This document shows positions 48,592 through 57,116 of a stretch of 64,000 bases of DNA, one piece after another (position 1 is the first letter of the stretch; every line of letters starts with the position of its first letter). Source of the DNA: Dehalococcoidia bacterium (GTDB lineage Bacteria > Chloroflexota > Dehalococcoidia > Lucifugimonadales > Lucifugimonadaceae); the NCBI GenBank assembly GCA_014239735.1, contig JAAZYI010000020.1:60328-124327 (forward strand), in the 5' to 3' direction. The notes beneath the pieces were generated by a model, which worked only from the letters and a program-made list of their open reading frames with translations, was not told the DNA's origin and did no database searches. The position numbers and the translations under genes are program-made.

Positions 48592-48965
48592 GATGTCATA
48601 TGAACTATAGCTGTGGCTAGATTTTTTGAATGACTTATGCTTAATTCAATCGATTTTATGTTTAGTTTTTCAGCTCTTTTCTTTGCTCTTCCATGAAGAA
48701 TTAAATATGGTTTTCCGCTTTTATGTCTTTGAACTTCAATTTCTCTCCAGCCAACACCGCGTATTCCAGTTCCAAGAGCCTTCATGCCTGCTTCTTTTGA
48801 TGCAAATCTTGCAGCAAGTTGCGCGGGTCTTCCTTTGCAATAATTTTTTTCGTATTCAGTAAAAATTTTTTCCAAGAATCTAGTAGGATACTTATTAAGA
48901 ACAGATGCAATTCTATCAATTTCAATAATGTCTATTCCTATATGCATATTTTTGTTCTCGCTCAT
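48588..48965 (-). CDS. acpS: holo-[acyl-carrier-protein] synthase
   Basis: AcpS transfers phosphopantetheine from coenzyme A to ACP. The Mg-binding block HIGIDIIEIDRIASVL and RFASKEAGMKALGTGI are diagnostic, followed by GKPYLILHGRA and IELSISHSKNLATAIV. The 125-residue length is typical. It is the first gene of a minus-strand operon, acpS-nnr-coaX-coaBC, with coenzyme A synthesis genes; divergent folD starts 43 bp away. Confidence 0.95.
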   Translation of the reverse strand: MSENKNMHIGIDIIEIDRIASVLNKYPTRFLEKIFTEYEKNYCKGRPAQLAARFASKEAGMKALGTGIRGVGWREIEVQRHKSGKPYLILHGRAKKRAEKLNIKSIELSISHSKNLATAIVHMTS

Positions 48966-49008
48966 GGTAAATTGTAAACTTACGTTTTAACCAACTATAC
49001 TTTATCTG

Positions 49009-49881
49009 ATGTTAATTGATGGAAAAGAAATTTCAAAAAAAATACTCAAAGAAATTTCTAGTGATTTGCGTCAAATTTCAAAAAATCTAGGCCGGCAGCC
49101 AGCTTTATCAATTATTTTAATAGGCAATAACCCTGCTTCAGAGACTTATGTTAAAGCTAAAATTAAAACATGTAATGAAGTAGGCATTAAAGGAGAACTA
49201 ATAAGATTTGATGTAAATGTAGATTCCAAAATTTTGATGAAGGAAATAGATAAGTTAAACAATAATAGTGAGGTTGATGGTATTTTATTGCAGTTGCCAG
49301 TTCCAAAAAATTTAGATGAAAGGGAATTAATAGAACAGATTAATCCTCTGAAAGATGTGGATGGACTTACTGCTGAAAATATTGGATTTCTTAATTCAGG
49401 GGCACCTAGATTCATTCCTGCCACTCCATATGGAATAATGGAAATATTTAATAGAATAGGAGTTACCTTATCTGGCAAGAAAGTAGTAATAATCGGTAGA
49501 AGCAATATTGTTGGAAGACCTCTATTTTCTCTTATGAGCGGAAGAGGAGAAAATTCTAACTCCACAGTTACTTTATGCCATAGTTATACAGAAAATTTGT
49601 CTGAATTCACTTTGCAGGCTGACATAATTATTGCAGCAACAGGCTCTGCAAATATTGTAGATGGATCAATGATAAAGGAAGGAGCAATTATAATTGATGT
49701 TGGGATTAATAGAGTAGATGATAAAAGTAGAAAATCGGGATACAGATTAATTGGAGATGTTGATTTTAAAAATGTGAATAAAAAAGCTTCTTACATTACT
49801 CCAGTGCCAGGAGGAGTGGGGCCAATGACAATAACAATGCTTATGAAAAATGTTTGCAATGCCGCGAAGGGAGTTAAATGA
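49009..49881 (+). CDS. folD: methylenetetrahydrofolate dehydrogenase/cyclohydrolase
   Basis: FolD interconverts 5,10-methylene-, methenyl- and formyl-THF. The catalytic region has LIGNNPASETYVKAKIKTC (Tyr, Lys) and VDGILLQLPVPK; the NADP domain has PATPYGIMEIF, VVIIGRSNIVGRPLFSL and TPVPGGVGPMTITMLM. Length 290 is normal. It lies alone between acpS and the pyruvate dehydrogenase genes. Confidence 0.97.
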   Translation: MLIDGKEISKKILKEISSDLRQISKNLGRQPALSIILIGNNPASETYVKAKIKTCNEVGIKGELIRFDVNVDSKILMKEIDKLNNNSEVDGILLQLPVPKNLDERELIEQINPLKDVDGLTAENIGFLNSGAPRFIPATPYGIMEIFNRIGVTLSGKKVVIIGRSNIVGRPLFSLMSGRGENSNSTVTLCHSYTENLSEFTLQADIIIAATGSANIVDGSMIKEGAIIIDVGINRVDDKSRKSGYRLIGDVDFKNVNKKASYITPVPGGVGPMTITMLMKNVCNAAKGVK

Positions 49882-49944
49882 AATTAATTTCTTTAACAAA
49901 CCAATGTGTTGTAATATTAAATAACACTCGATTCAGTTAAATAA

Positions 49945-50901
49945 ATGGAAAAAAAAGAGTATTTAGATTTATATAAAAAGATGTATCTTATAAGGCGCTT
50001 TGAAGAGTCTTGCGGTGAGAATTATTCCAAGGGTTTTATAAGAGGATTCCTTCATCTTTACATCGGTGAAGAAGCAATTGCTGCTGGCTCTATAGCTCCT
50101 TTAAGAGAAGATGATTATATTGTTACTCATTATAGAGATCATGGTCATGCTATAGCTAGGGGATTAGAAACAGGACCTTTAATGGCTGAACTTTTTGGAA
50201 AAAAAACTGGTGTGAGTGGAGGTAAAGGTGGTTCAATGCATTTGTTTGATGCGAGTAAAAATTTTATGGGAGGTCACGCTATTGTAGGCGCTCAGATACC
50301 TTTAGCTGCAGGTTTTGCGCTAGCTTCTCAATATCAGAAAAAGGATAGCATTACTGTTGTTTATTTTGGTGACGGAGCAACTAATCAAGGAACCTTTCAT
50401 GAAACAATGAATCTAGCAAGCATATGGAAGCTACCAATATTATTTTTTCTTGAGAATAATTTTTATGGAATGGGGACAAGCGTTGAGAAAATCAGAGCTA
50501 ATGGAAAGTCTTTTGGTAATTTAGCTGAGAATTACGGCATACCAAGTACTGTTGTTGATGGCATGGATGTCTTAGCTGTTAAAGAAACCACTGAAGAAGC
50601 CATTAAAAAGATTAGGTCTGGCTCAGGCCCAGCATTTATAGAAGCTACCACCTTTAGATACCAAGGGCACTCAATGGCTGATCCAGCGAAGTATAGAACA
50701 GATAAAGAACTTGATGAGTGGAAAGAGAAAGACCCATTGATTAATTTTCATAAGCATTTAATAGACCAAGGTCTATCTACCGAATCAGATATAGAAAAAA
50801 TTTCCAAATCTGCAGATGATGAGCTTAGTGAGGCAGTTAAGTTTGCTACAGAAAGCCCTGAGCCTGATTTAGATGATATAAAAAATGATATTTATGCATA
50901 A
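49945..50901 (+). CDS. pdhA: pyruvate dehydrogenase E1 component, alpha subunit
   Basis: This is the ThDP-binding subunit of E1, which decarboxylates pyruvate. Features: RGFLHLYIGEEAIAAGS, YIVTHYRDHGHAIARG, GGKGGSMHLFD, and the ThDP motif YFGDGATNQGTFHE ending in ENNFYGMGT. The phosphorylatable-loop region TFRYQGHSMADP is present. At 318 residues it is the short E1 alpha found in Gram-positive-type or acetoin dehydrogenase complexes. Its TAA overlaps the pdhB ATG (TAATG). Confidence 0.93.
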   Translation: MEKKEYLDLYKKMYLIRRFEESCGENYSKGFIRGFLHLYIGEEAIAAGSIAPLREDDYIVTHYRDHGHAIARGLETGPLMAELFGKKTGVSGGKGGSMHLFDASKNFMGGHAIVGAQIPLAAGFALASQYQKKDSITVVYFGDGATNQGTFHETMNLASIWKLPILFFLENNFYGMGTSVEKIRANGKSFGNLAENYGIPSTVVDGMDVLAVKETTEEAIKKIRSGSGPAFIEATTFRYQGHSMADPAKYRTDKELDEWKEKDPLINFHKHLIDQGLSTESDIEKISKSADDELSEAVKFATESPEPDLDDIKNDIYA

Positions 50902-51878
50902 TGAGTGAAATTACAGTAAGGCAGTCAATTCAGAAAGGCTTAGCGGAGGCGCTTGATGCTGACCCTAATGTTTTCATAATGGGTGAAGATATTGGTGATT
51001 ATGGAGGCGCTTATGCCATTACTTCCGGATTTCTTGAAAAATATGGCCCTGAAAGAATAAAAGACACTCCTATTTCGGAGGCAGCTTTTATTGGTGCTGG
51101 AATTGGAAGTGCTGCAGCAGGTTTAAAACCAATTATAGAATTGATGTCTATAAGCTTTTCTTTAGTTGCTTTTGATCAAATAGTGAACATGGCTGCCAAC
51201 ATTAGATACATGTCTGGTGGTCAGGTTAACGTCCCAATGGTTATAAGAGCTCCGACTGGAGCAGGAATGCAACTAGGGGCGACTCACTCACAAAGTTTTG
51301 AGACTTGGCTTTGCGAAGTTCCAGGGCTTAAAGTTGTCGCACCTTCAAATCCATCTGATGCATTAGGACTAATAAGATCTTCAATAAAAGATCCGAATCC
51401 AGTTATATATGCAGAATCTGCTGGTTTATATGGCCTGAAGGGAGATGTTAGTGATAAATATTATGAAGTAGAAATTGGTAAAGCAGACATCAGAACTGCC
51501 GGAGATGATATTACATTAGTTTCATATGGTCACGGGATGCCAATGTTAGAAAAAGTAGCAGAAGAATTGGATTCTGAAGGAATTTCTAGTGAAGTTATAG
51601 ATTTAAGAAGTCTAAGCCCAATGGATTATGAGACTGTTAATAAGTCTGTTCAAAAAACTGGCAGAGCACTTTTACTTGATACGTCAAGAAAAACAGGTGG
51701 CGTTATGGCTGAATTGGCAGCTTCTGTGCAAGAATCGAGCGGGGATTATCTAGATGGTCCATTACTTAGAGTTGGTAGTGAAGATGTGCCTTGGCCTTAC
51801 AATAGAAAGTTAGAGCAACACGCCATGTCGAGCGTGCCTAAAATTTTGAAGCAAATTGAGATAGGATATAGTTTATAA
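50901..51878 (+). CDS. pdhB: pyruvate dehydrogenase E1 component, beta subunit
   Basis: The E1 beta partner forms the active site with pdhA. FIMGEDIGDYGGAYAITSGF, DTPISEAAFIGAGIGSAAAGL and the ThDP-facing FDQIVNMAANIRYMSGGQ are conserved, as is the C-terminal domain with VIDLRSLSPMDYETV. It starts inside the pdhA stop and is followed after 15 bp by the E2 gene. E3 (lpd) is not in the window. Confidence 0.94.
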   Translation: MSEITVRQSIQKGLAEALDADPNVFIMGEDIGDYGGAYAITSGFLEKYGPERIKDTPISEAAFIGAGIGSAAAGLKPIIELMSISFSLVAFDQIVNMAANIRYMSGGQVNVPMVIRAPTGAGMQLGATHSQSFETWLCEVPGLKVVAPSNPSDALGLIRSSIKDPNPVIYAESAGLYGLKGDVSDKYYEVEIGKADIRTAGDDITLVSYGHGMPMLEKVAEELDSEGISSEVIDLRSLSPMDYETVNKSVQKTGRALLLDTSRKTGGVMAELAASVQESSGDYLDGPLLRVGSEDVPWPYNRKLEQHAMSSVPKILKQIEIGYSL

Positions 51879-51893
51879 ATCAGGAGGAACAAT

Positions 51894-52631
51894 ATGATAA
51901 CTGAAGTAACAATGCCAAGCATGGGTGCTGATATGACTGAAGGCACTATAGTTAAGTGGTTAAAGAAAGAGGGAGACGAAGTAAAAAGAGGGGATAAGCT
52001 TGCTGAAATTGAAACTGATAAAACAGTTGTAGAGATGGAATCATACGGCGAAGGTATCTTAAAGAAAATCGTTGTGAATGAAGGTCAAGTTGTCCCTGTA
52101 GGTGATCTTATAGCGTATGTAGGAGAAGAAGGAGATGAAATACCTGATCCTTCATCATCATCTTCTTCTGAAACTTCTTCAAAACCTAAAGATGCTCCTA
52201 AAAATGAAGCTCCTGTTATTTCTCAGAATCAAGCCTCTGGGGCAAGAGTAAAAGCATCTCCAATAGCAAAAAAATTAGCTAGTGAACTTGGGGTAGATAT
52301 ATCTACTATTTCAGGAACTGGCCCAGGCGGAAGAATAACAAGAGAAGATGTAGAAGCTGCGTCTGGAGGAGCCCAAACTGTTGAATCATCTCAATCCTCA
52401 GGCAATACAAAAACTATTCCTCTTACTTCTATGAGAAAAGCCATAGCTGGAGTTGTTTCAAAGAGTAAATCAGAAATACCACATTTTTATATAAGCAACA
52501 CAGCCGATATGTCAGATGCAATTAAAGCTAGATCTGAATTCAATGAATCAAAAGGACTAAAAGTTTCAGTTAATGATATTGTTCTTTATGCTGTAACTCA
52601 GTCATTAAAGAAATTCCCGAAATTTAATTAA
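51894..52631 (+). CDS. pdhC: dihydrolipoamide acetyltransferase (E2), N-terminal part before an in-frame TAA
   Basis: This part encodes the E2 lipoyl domain (lipoyl Lys in EIETDKTVVEMES), a Ser/Pro linker, the E1/E3-binding domain ASPIAKKLASELGVDISTIS with GTGPGGRITREDV, and the beginning of the acyltransferase domain (PLTSMRKAIAGVVSKSK). AGGAGG precedes the ATG. It stops at TAA (52629-52631) in ...KFPKFN. The same frame continues with the rest of E2, so this is one gene broken by a single stop codon. Alone, this product lacks the catalytic His. Confidence 0.9.
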   Translation: MITEVTMPSMGADMTEGTIVKWLKKEGDEVKRGDKLAEIETDKTVVEMESYGEGILKKIVVNEGQVVPVGDLIAYVGEEGDEIPDPSSSSSSETSSKPKDAPKNEAPVISQNQASGARVKASPIAKKLASELGVDISTISGTGPGGRITREDVEAASGGAQTVESSQSSGNTKTIPLTSMRKAIAGVVSKSKSEIPHFYISNTADMSDAIKARSEFNESKGLKVSVNDIVLYAVTQSLKKFPKFN

Positions 52632-52679
52632 TCATTTAATGACGGAAATCTTATTGAGAACCAAAACATAAACATTGGG

Positions 52680-53087
52680 ATGGCTATTGCTCTTCCAGAA
52701 GGCTTAATAGTTCCTGCAGTATTAGGCTGCGAGAGTAAGAATTTAGAAGATATCTCTAGCTCAGCTAAAGATCTTGCAGCTCGAGCGAAAGGAGAAGGTG
52801 CTCCTTTAACGCAAGAAGAAAATAGTGGCGGAACATTCAGTGTAAGCAATTTAGGCATGTTTGATATAGATCAATTTACAGCCATTATTGTTCCTCCTCA
52901 ATCTGCTATTTTATCAGTAGGTAAAGCAAGGCAAGAAGCTGTAGTTGAAAATGGCGAAATCAAAACTGCCCAACTAATGAAAATGACTTTGTCTGTTGAT
53001 CACAGAGTTAATGATGGTGCAGAAGCTGCTATGTTTCTAGCAGAACTGAAATCAATTTTAGAATCACCAAGTAAAATTTTTGGATAG
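52680..53087 (+). pseudogene. pdhC: dihydrolipoamide acetyltransferase (E2), C-terminal part after the in-frame TAA
   Basis: Exactly in frame with the upstream part (no indel), the sequence from 52632 reads SFNDGNLIENQNINIGMAIA and then VPAVLGCESKNLEDIS, SNLGMFDIDQFTAIIVPPQ and the catalytic LSVDHRVNDGAEAAMF (DHRxxDG). The ATG at 52680 is an internal Met of a conserved block with no ribosome site, so it is not a natural start. The coding is intact and unfrayed, so the stop is recent, an error, or read through. Confidence 0.85.
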
Positions 53088-53104
53088 AGTAGGACATATC
53101 GAAT

Positions 53105-54682
53105 TTGTACTATCAAGAAGAGTTTACTAAAGAAGAAAAATCAATACTTTTAAATCATTTTACTAATATAGATAAGCCAGTTTTCTGCTTAATTAATATG
53201 CCTGAAGTTGTAAAAGGTGCTCTTTATGCAAGATATAGTAGGTCTCCAAAATCTTTAAGAAGACTTTTTTTAGATGAGTTTTGGAATGAAGATGATAAAT
53301 TCGAGTCAATTGAGATAGATAGCTCTAAAGCAGAAAAATTGTATGAAAGAGTCTTTACTCAATATGGAGATGATTCTGTTGCTCAATTAGGAGCAGCTCA
53401 CTTGGCTTGCGAGCAAGCCTCTAATCTTTTAACTAAAGTTCTTGAATGGGGAAGGATAGCATCATATTTAGAACAGAGCACAAGATATATTTATTATGAT
53501 CAAAAAATGGGAGATTCCTATAGATATATGATCCCCAAAGAATTCAAAGGTTCTTCAATAGAAAAAGATTATATAAAAAATATGAACAATACTTTTGAAA
53601 CTTATTCTGAATTAGTTAGAACTTTAGTTGAAATTTATAAAAAAGAATTTCCAAAAGAAGAAGATGTTAGCCTTCAAGCATATAACGGAACCATAAGAGC
53701 AAAGGCCTGTGATGTGGCAAGATATTTTTTGCCTACATCTACATTGTCAAACGTTGGAATTTTCGCAAGTGGACAAGCTTATGAACAATTGTTGATGCGG
53801 ATGAGAGTTCATCCTTCTAGTGAAGTTAGAGATTATGCCGATATGATTTTAGAAGAACTAAGAAAAGTTATACCTTCTTTTCTTAAGAGAGTTGATGTAG
53901 ATAATAGAGGGATAGAATGGTCCAATTATTTGAGAAATAATCAAGTTCAAACTGAAAACTATGTTAATAAAAATCTTAATAATTCTATCTCTGATTCATT
54001 AAATGTAGATCTTTTAGAATGGGAAGGAGATGCTGAGAAAAAAATAGCAGCATACTGCCTTTATTCTTCATCTCAAAAATCATTATATGATTTAAAAGAT
54101 ATCGTTTCTAATTTAAACAATAAGGAAATAAGCGAGATCTTGCATCGATATACAGGGCAGAGAAAAAATAGAAGACATAAACCTGGAAGAGCCTTTGAAA
54201 ATTCCTATTATACTTTTGATATTTTATCTGATTATGGGGCATTTAGAGACCTGCAAAGGCATAGAATGATGACAATAGAATGGCAAAAAATGTCGCCTGA
54301 TAATGGGTTTGATATGCCTAGTGAAGTAGAGAAGTCTGGTCTAACTGATAAATGCACCAAGCTTGTTGATGATTCAGTAGAACTGCATAATAAAATAAAT
54401 GATGAGTTCCCAGATTTAAGAGAATATGCCTTATTGTTTGGGCACAGAATAAGATATTCAATGACCTTAAATGTTCGTCAAGCTTTTCATTTGATAGAGT
54501 TGAGAACAGCAAAGCAAGGTCATGTATCTTACAGAGATATATGCCAAAAAATGCATAATCTTATCAAGGAGAAGGCAGGTCATGAGACTTTTTATGAATT
54601 AATGTCCTATGTAGACCATGAAAATTATGAACTGCAAAGACTTGATAGTGAGATAAAGCAATCAAGTAAAGAAAATAACTGA
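53105..54682 (+). CDS. thyX: FAD-dependent thymidylate synthase, two-domain form
   Basis: ThyX makes dTMP from dUMP using FAD and methylene-THF (a FolD product). At 525 residues it is about twice the usual size. The first half contains EWGRIASYLEQSTRYIYYD, equivalent to the ThyX motif RHRxxSxxExSxRY but without its leading RHR; the second half contains DLQRHRMMTIEWQKMSP with RHR, and HRIRYSMTLNVRQAFHLIELRT. So one half appears to have the catalytic motif and the other is diverged. Start is TTG at 53105 with AGGA 10 bases before. It follows pdhC by 17 bp. Confidence 0.85.
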   Translation: MYYQEEFTKEEKSILLNHFTNIDKPVFCLINMPEVVKGALYARYSRSPKSLRRLFLDEFWNEDDKFESIEIDSSKAEKLYERVFTQYGDDSVAQLGAAHLACEQASNLLTKVLEWGRIASYLEQSTRYIYYDQKMGDSYRYMIPKEFKGSSIEKDYIKNMNNTFETYSELVRTLVEIYKKEFPKEEDVSLQAYNGTIRAKACDVARYFLPTSTLSNVGIFASGQAYEQLLMRMRVHPSSEVRDYADMILEELRKVIPSFLKRVDVDNRGIEWSNYLRNNQVQTENYVNKNLNNSISDSLNVDLLEWEGDAEKKIAAYCLYSSSQKSLYDLKDIVSNLNNKEISEILHRYTGQRKNRRHKPGRAFENSYYTFDILSDYGAFRDLQRHRMMTIEWQKMSPDNGFDMPSEVEKSGLTDKCTKLVDDSVELHNKINDEFPDLREYALLFGHRIRYSMTLNVRQAFHLIELRTAKQGHVSYRDICQKMHNLIKEKAGHETFYELMSYVDHENYELQRLDSEIKQSSKENN

Positions 54683-56146
54683 CTATCTCTTTGATGTCAT
54701 AATGTACCCTATTGGTATTGCAATCAAGCTAACAAAAAGCCCAATCAAGAAAAATTCTTGAAATACTTGTAGTCCTGAATTTAAAGTAGCATCAGTCATT
54801 TTTTGTTGAGCTGAAGGATCAAGAGAAAATCCTTCAAGATCACTAGTTAAGCTAGAAAATCTTGTAGTCCCCCAAGCTGTTAAAGAGGAGAGCCCGATAG
54901 TCATACCCAGCATTCTTGATACAGTTAGTATTGATGATGCTGACCCTCTTTCTGTATCTTTTATTTGCTTCATTGCACAGAAGGTTATTGGTGAAATGCA
55001 AATCCCAAACCCAAGTCCTATTACTGATAAATGTATTGTCATGAATGGGTCAGAAATATTTAAATCCCACCCGTACATGAAGAAGAACCCAAGTGAGATT
55101 AGTATAAATCCAAATAGCAATGGAATTTTAGCACCTAATCTTTCAGTGAGTATTCCTCCCATAAATGCTCCAATAGATAAAGCGATTGTTAGCCTCAACA
55201 GTCTCAATCCACCTTCTAGTGGAGTTGCTCCCAAAATAGTTTCAGCCATAACTGGAACTGTAATTATGGCGATAATTAAGGTAATTCCAATAAAGAAATG
55301 AGTTATGTTAGATATTAGAAATAATATATTTTTTAGAATTTTTTTAGGCACAATAAATTCATCTGATGTTTTATAAATAAAAACCCCGGCAATTAGTGCA
55401 ATTATCGATATAGAAGAAAACAAAACCAATAACTGATTAGATTTTGTAATTTGAGCGCATGCAAGGGTTATTGATGAAATAAATAAGAAAAATATAAAAG
55501 ATCCTGAATAATCAATTTTAATATCTTGAAATTTATTTTTTGGTATAAAAATGAATATAGAAATTATAATAATTATTGTGGGTGGCAAGTTGATCCAGAA
55601 TGCCCACTCCCAAGAAAGTATTTGAGTCATAAGTCCACCAAGAAGTGGGCCAAATACGCCTCCCGCTTCAGCACTTGCTCCAATAAGCCCATAAGCAATA
55701 GGAAGTTTATTTCTTGGAACAAGAAAGCCAGCTGCAGCAATTGAAATTGGGACTAATGCACCTCCTCCAATTGACTGGAAAAATCTTGTAGCTAGTATCC
55801 AGTTTACATTAGGCTCTCTGTGGAATAGTTTAGAAATTTCTGGACTTAATGCTGTTAAAATTGATCCTATAGAAAATATGACCAAAGAAATTAAAAATAG
55901 ATTTCTAAATCCAAATTTATCCGACAGTCTTCCTGTCAAAGGCATTATTGCGGTGTAGCCAATTAGATATATTGTAATTAACCATGATGCTGTATCTAAG
56001 TTAGTTATAGGGATTTCGAAGTCAATCATTATTTGAGGAAGAATAGTTACTACCTTAGTTTGATCATCTGCTCCAAGAAAAACGCCTGCACAGAAAGGTA
56101 GAAGTAAGAGGTAAGGTTTGAATGATTTTAAGATGTTATTTATCAC
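54683..56146 (-). CDS. MFS drug/lipid exporter, DHA2 (EmrB/P55) type
   Basis: The 487-residue membrane protein has about fourteen hydrophobic segments, the DHA2 hallmark. Motif A is GRLSDKFGFRNLF; the LDTASWLITIYLIGYTAIMP and IGGGALVPISIAAAGFLVP blocks match EmrB-like antiporters, and the motif C region is GGVFGPLLGGLM. It overlaps by 4 bp the gene of an LppX/LprG-like lipoprotein, the same pair as mycobacterial LprG and Rv1410c (P55), which together move triacylglycerides or lipoglycans. A role in lipid export is inferred from that pairing. Confidence 0.82.
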   Translation of the reverse strand: MINNILKSFKPYLLLLPFCAGVFLGADDQTKVVTILPQIMIDFEIPITNLDTASWLITIYLIGYTAIMPLTGRLSDKFGFRNLFLISLVIFSIGSILTALSPEISKLFHREPNVNWILATRFFQSIGGGALVPISIAAAGFLVPRNKLPIAYGLIGASAEAGGVFGPLLGGLMTQILSWEWAFWINLPPTIIIIISIFIFIPKNKFQDIKIDYSGSFIFFLFISSITLACAQITKSNQLLVLFSSISIIALIAGVFIYKTSDEFIVPKKILKNILFLISNITHFFIGITLIIAIITVPVMAETILGATPLEGGLRLLRLTIALSIGAFMGGILTERLGAKIPLLFGFILISLGFFFMYGWDLNISDPFMTIHLSVIGLGFGICISPITFCAMKQIKDTERGSASSILTVSRMLGMTIGLSSLTAWGTTRFSSLTSDLEGFSLDPSAQQKMTDATLNSGLQVFQEFFLIGLFVSLIAIPIGYIMTSKR

Positions 56147-56838
56147 AGTGGAGGTTCAACTTTGAATTCAACATCTACGTCCCATATTTCAATAATTCTT
56201 ATTACATCGTCTTCGTCGAGAGGATTTACTTTTCCAGCAATTTTTGCAGAAACTACATTCATATTATTTAGGTCAATTGTTAGTATCACATCTGCTATTT
56301 TATCAGGATCTGACTCGCCCACTAATGGCTCAAAAACTTTTGCATCAACTTTCCCAAAGATTTCAATATTGTTGCCTGAAATTTCTAATTTTTGAGGAGA
56401 ATTCATATTAGAAAGTATATTTAGTATCACTTCTCCAACATCAAAAGTTCCGAAAGGACTCTGACCCTCAGGTATTTCACTCCATTTTTGATTAATTGGG
56501 TTGGTCCAGTAGCTTTTTCCGTCAATAAGAATCACATCCAGCTTAATTAATTGACCGAAAGTAATAACATTTGTTTCTAGTTTTACTTTCCTAGGAAGGA
56601 TTACCTCTCCTCTAACTGATTTTAGTTGGTATAAGCCATTTGAAAGACTAGTTATGCCTTTTTCATGTTCAAGACTAAATCTAAATGAGTCCCAATTATC
56701 TAATTTTGATGAGGCCTTGCTTAAAATTTCTTGAGCGTTCATATCAGTGTTAGAGCTTGAAGAACAAGAAAATACCAAAATAATAATAAACATTAATAAA
56801 GTAGATAATTTTATTTTTCTTATTTTTCTATTTTTCAT
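56143..56838 (-). CDS. LppX/LprG-family lipoprotein
   Basis: The protein has a basic N-terminus, one hydrophobic segment and a lipobox with Cys in FSCSSSSN. The mature part (ILSKASSKLDNWDSFRFSLEH, LKSVRGEVILPRKVKLE, IDGKSYWTNPINQKW) fits the LolA-like LppX/LprAFG fold, which binds a lipid tail. I place the start at the ATG at 56838; the track's 56856 start is a TTG inside the preceding zinc-ribbon gene. Its end overlaps the MFS gene by 4 bp. LprG-like function in carrying lipid to the pump is inferred. Confidence 0.75.
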   Translation of the reverse strand: MKNRKIRKIKLSTLLMFIIILVFSCSSSSNTDMNAQEILSKASSKLDNWDSFRFSLEHEKGITSLSNGLYQLKSVRGEVILPRKVKLETNVITFGQLIKLDVILIDGKSYWTNPINQKWSEIPEGQSPFGTFDVGEVILNILSNMNSPQKLEISGNNIEIFGKVDAKVFEPLVGESDPDKIADVILTIDLNNMNVVSAKIAGKVNPLDEDDVIRIIEIWDVDVEFKVEPPL

Positions 56839-56840
56839 AT

Positions 56841-56969
56841 TTATGGATCCGAGCAATCTCTAACGTAACCACAGTTCTGACATTTAATTTTACAATGAAC
56901 ATCAAGTATTTTTGCCCCGCAGATTATACAGGAATATTTTTCTTCTTCTTTTTTCTTTAATTCGCCCAT
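56841..56969 (-). CDS. 42-residue zinc-ribbon protein
   Basis: This ORF is too short for the track. It encodes a Lys/Glu-rich N-terminus and two Cys pairs: SCIICGAKI (CxxC) and KCQNCGYVRDCSDP (CxxC plus a further Cys), with an extra Cys after His in DVHCK. CGYxRDCSDP is a pattern seen in tiny conserved zinc-ribbon proteins. It is immediately upstream of the LprG-like gene on the same strand, 2 bp from its ATG, so it may belong to the operon. Function unknown; a structural metal site is inferred. Confidence 0.72.
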   Translation of the reverse strand: MGELKKKEEEKYSCIICGAKILDVHCKIKCQNCGYVRDCSDP

Positions 56970-57031
56970 TGATATAAGTCTATTTTTCTCCCTTGATAAT
57001 ACAAATTAATTGAAATAATATTAATGAAGTA

Positions 57032-57110
57032 TTTGGGGAGCGATTTGCTGAGAGGGTTTTAAATAAGCCGACCCGTAATACCTGATTTCTGGGTAATGCC
57101 AGCGAAGGGA
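57032..57110 (+). promoter_or_regulatory. TPP riboswitch (THI element)
   Basis: The thiamine diphosphate aptamer is recognisable from TTGGGGAGCG, GCTGAGAGGG, ACCCGTAATACCTGATTT and GGGTAATGCCAGCGAAGGGA, the order and sequence of the THI box. Boundaries are approximate. The 3' end, AAGGGA (57105-57110), lies 6 bases before the TTG of the ATPase gene and doubles as its ribosome site. Ligand binding should therefore hide the site and repress translation of the transporter; an independent terminator is not seen. Confidence 0.94.
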
Positions 57111-57116
57111 ATACCA

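Noticed and set aside
56839-56856. TTG at 56856 as the start of the LprG-like lipoprotein
   Set aside because: It falls within the coding end of the zinc-ribbon ORF; the ATG at 56838 gives a normal lipoprotein signal.
57096-57116. ATG at 57096 as the start of the ABC ATPase
   Set aside because: It lies in the conserved TAATGCCAGCG part of the TPP aptamer; the TTG at 57117 is correctly spaced from AAGGGA and begins the family-like N-terminus.
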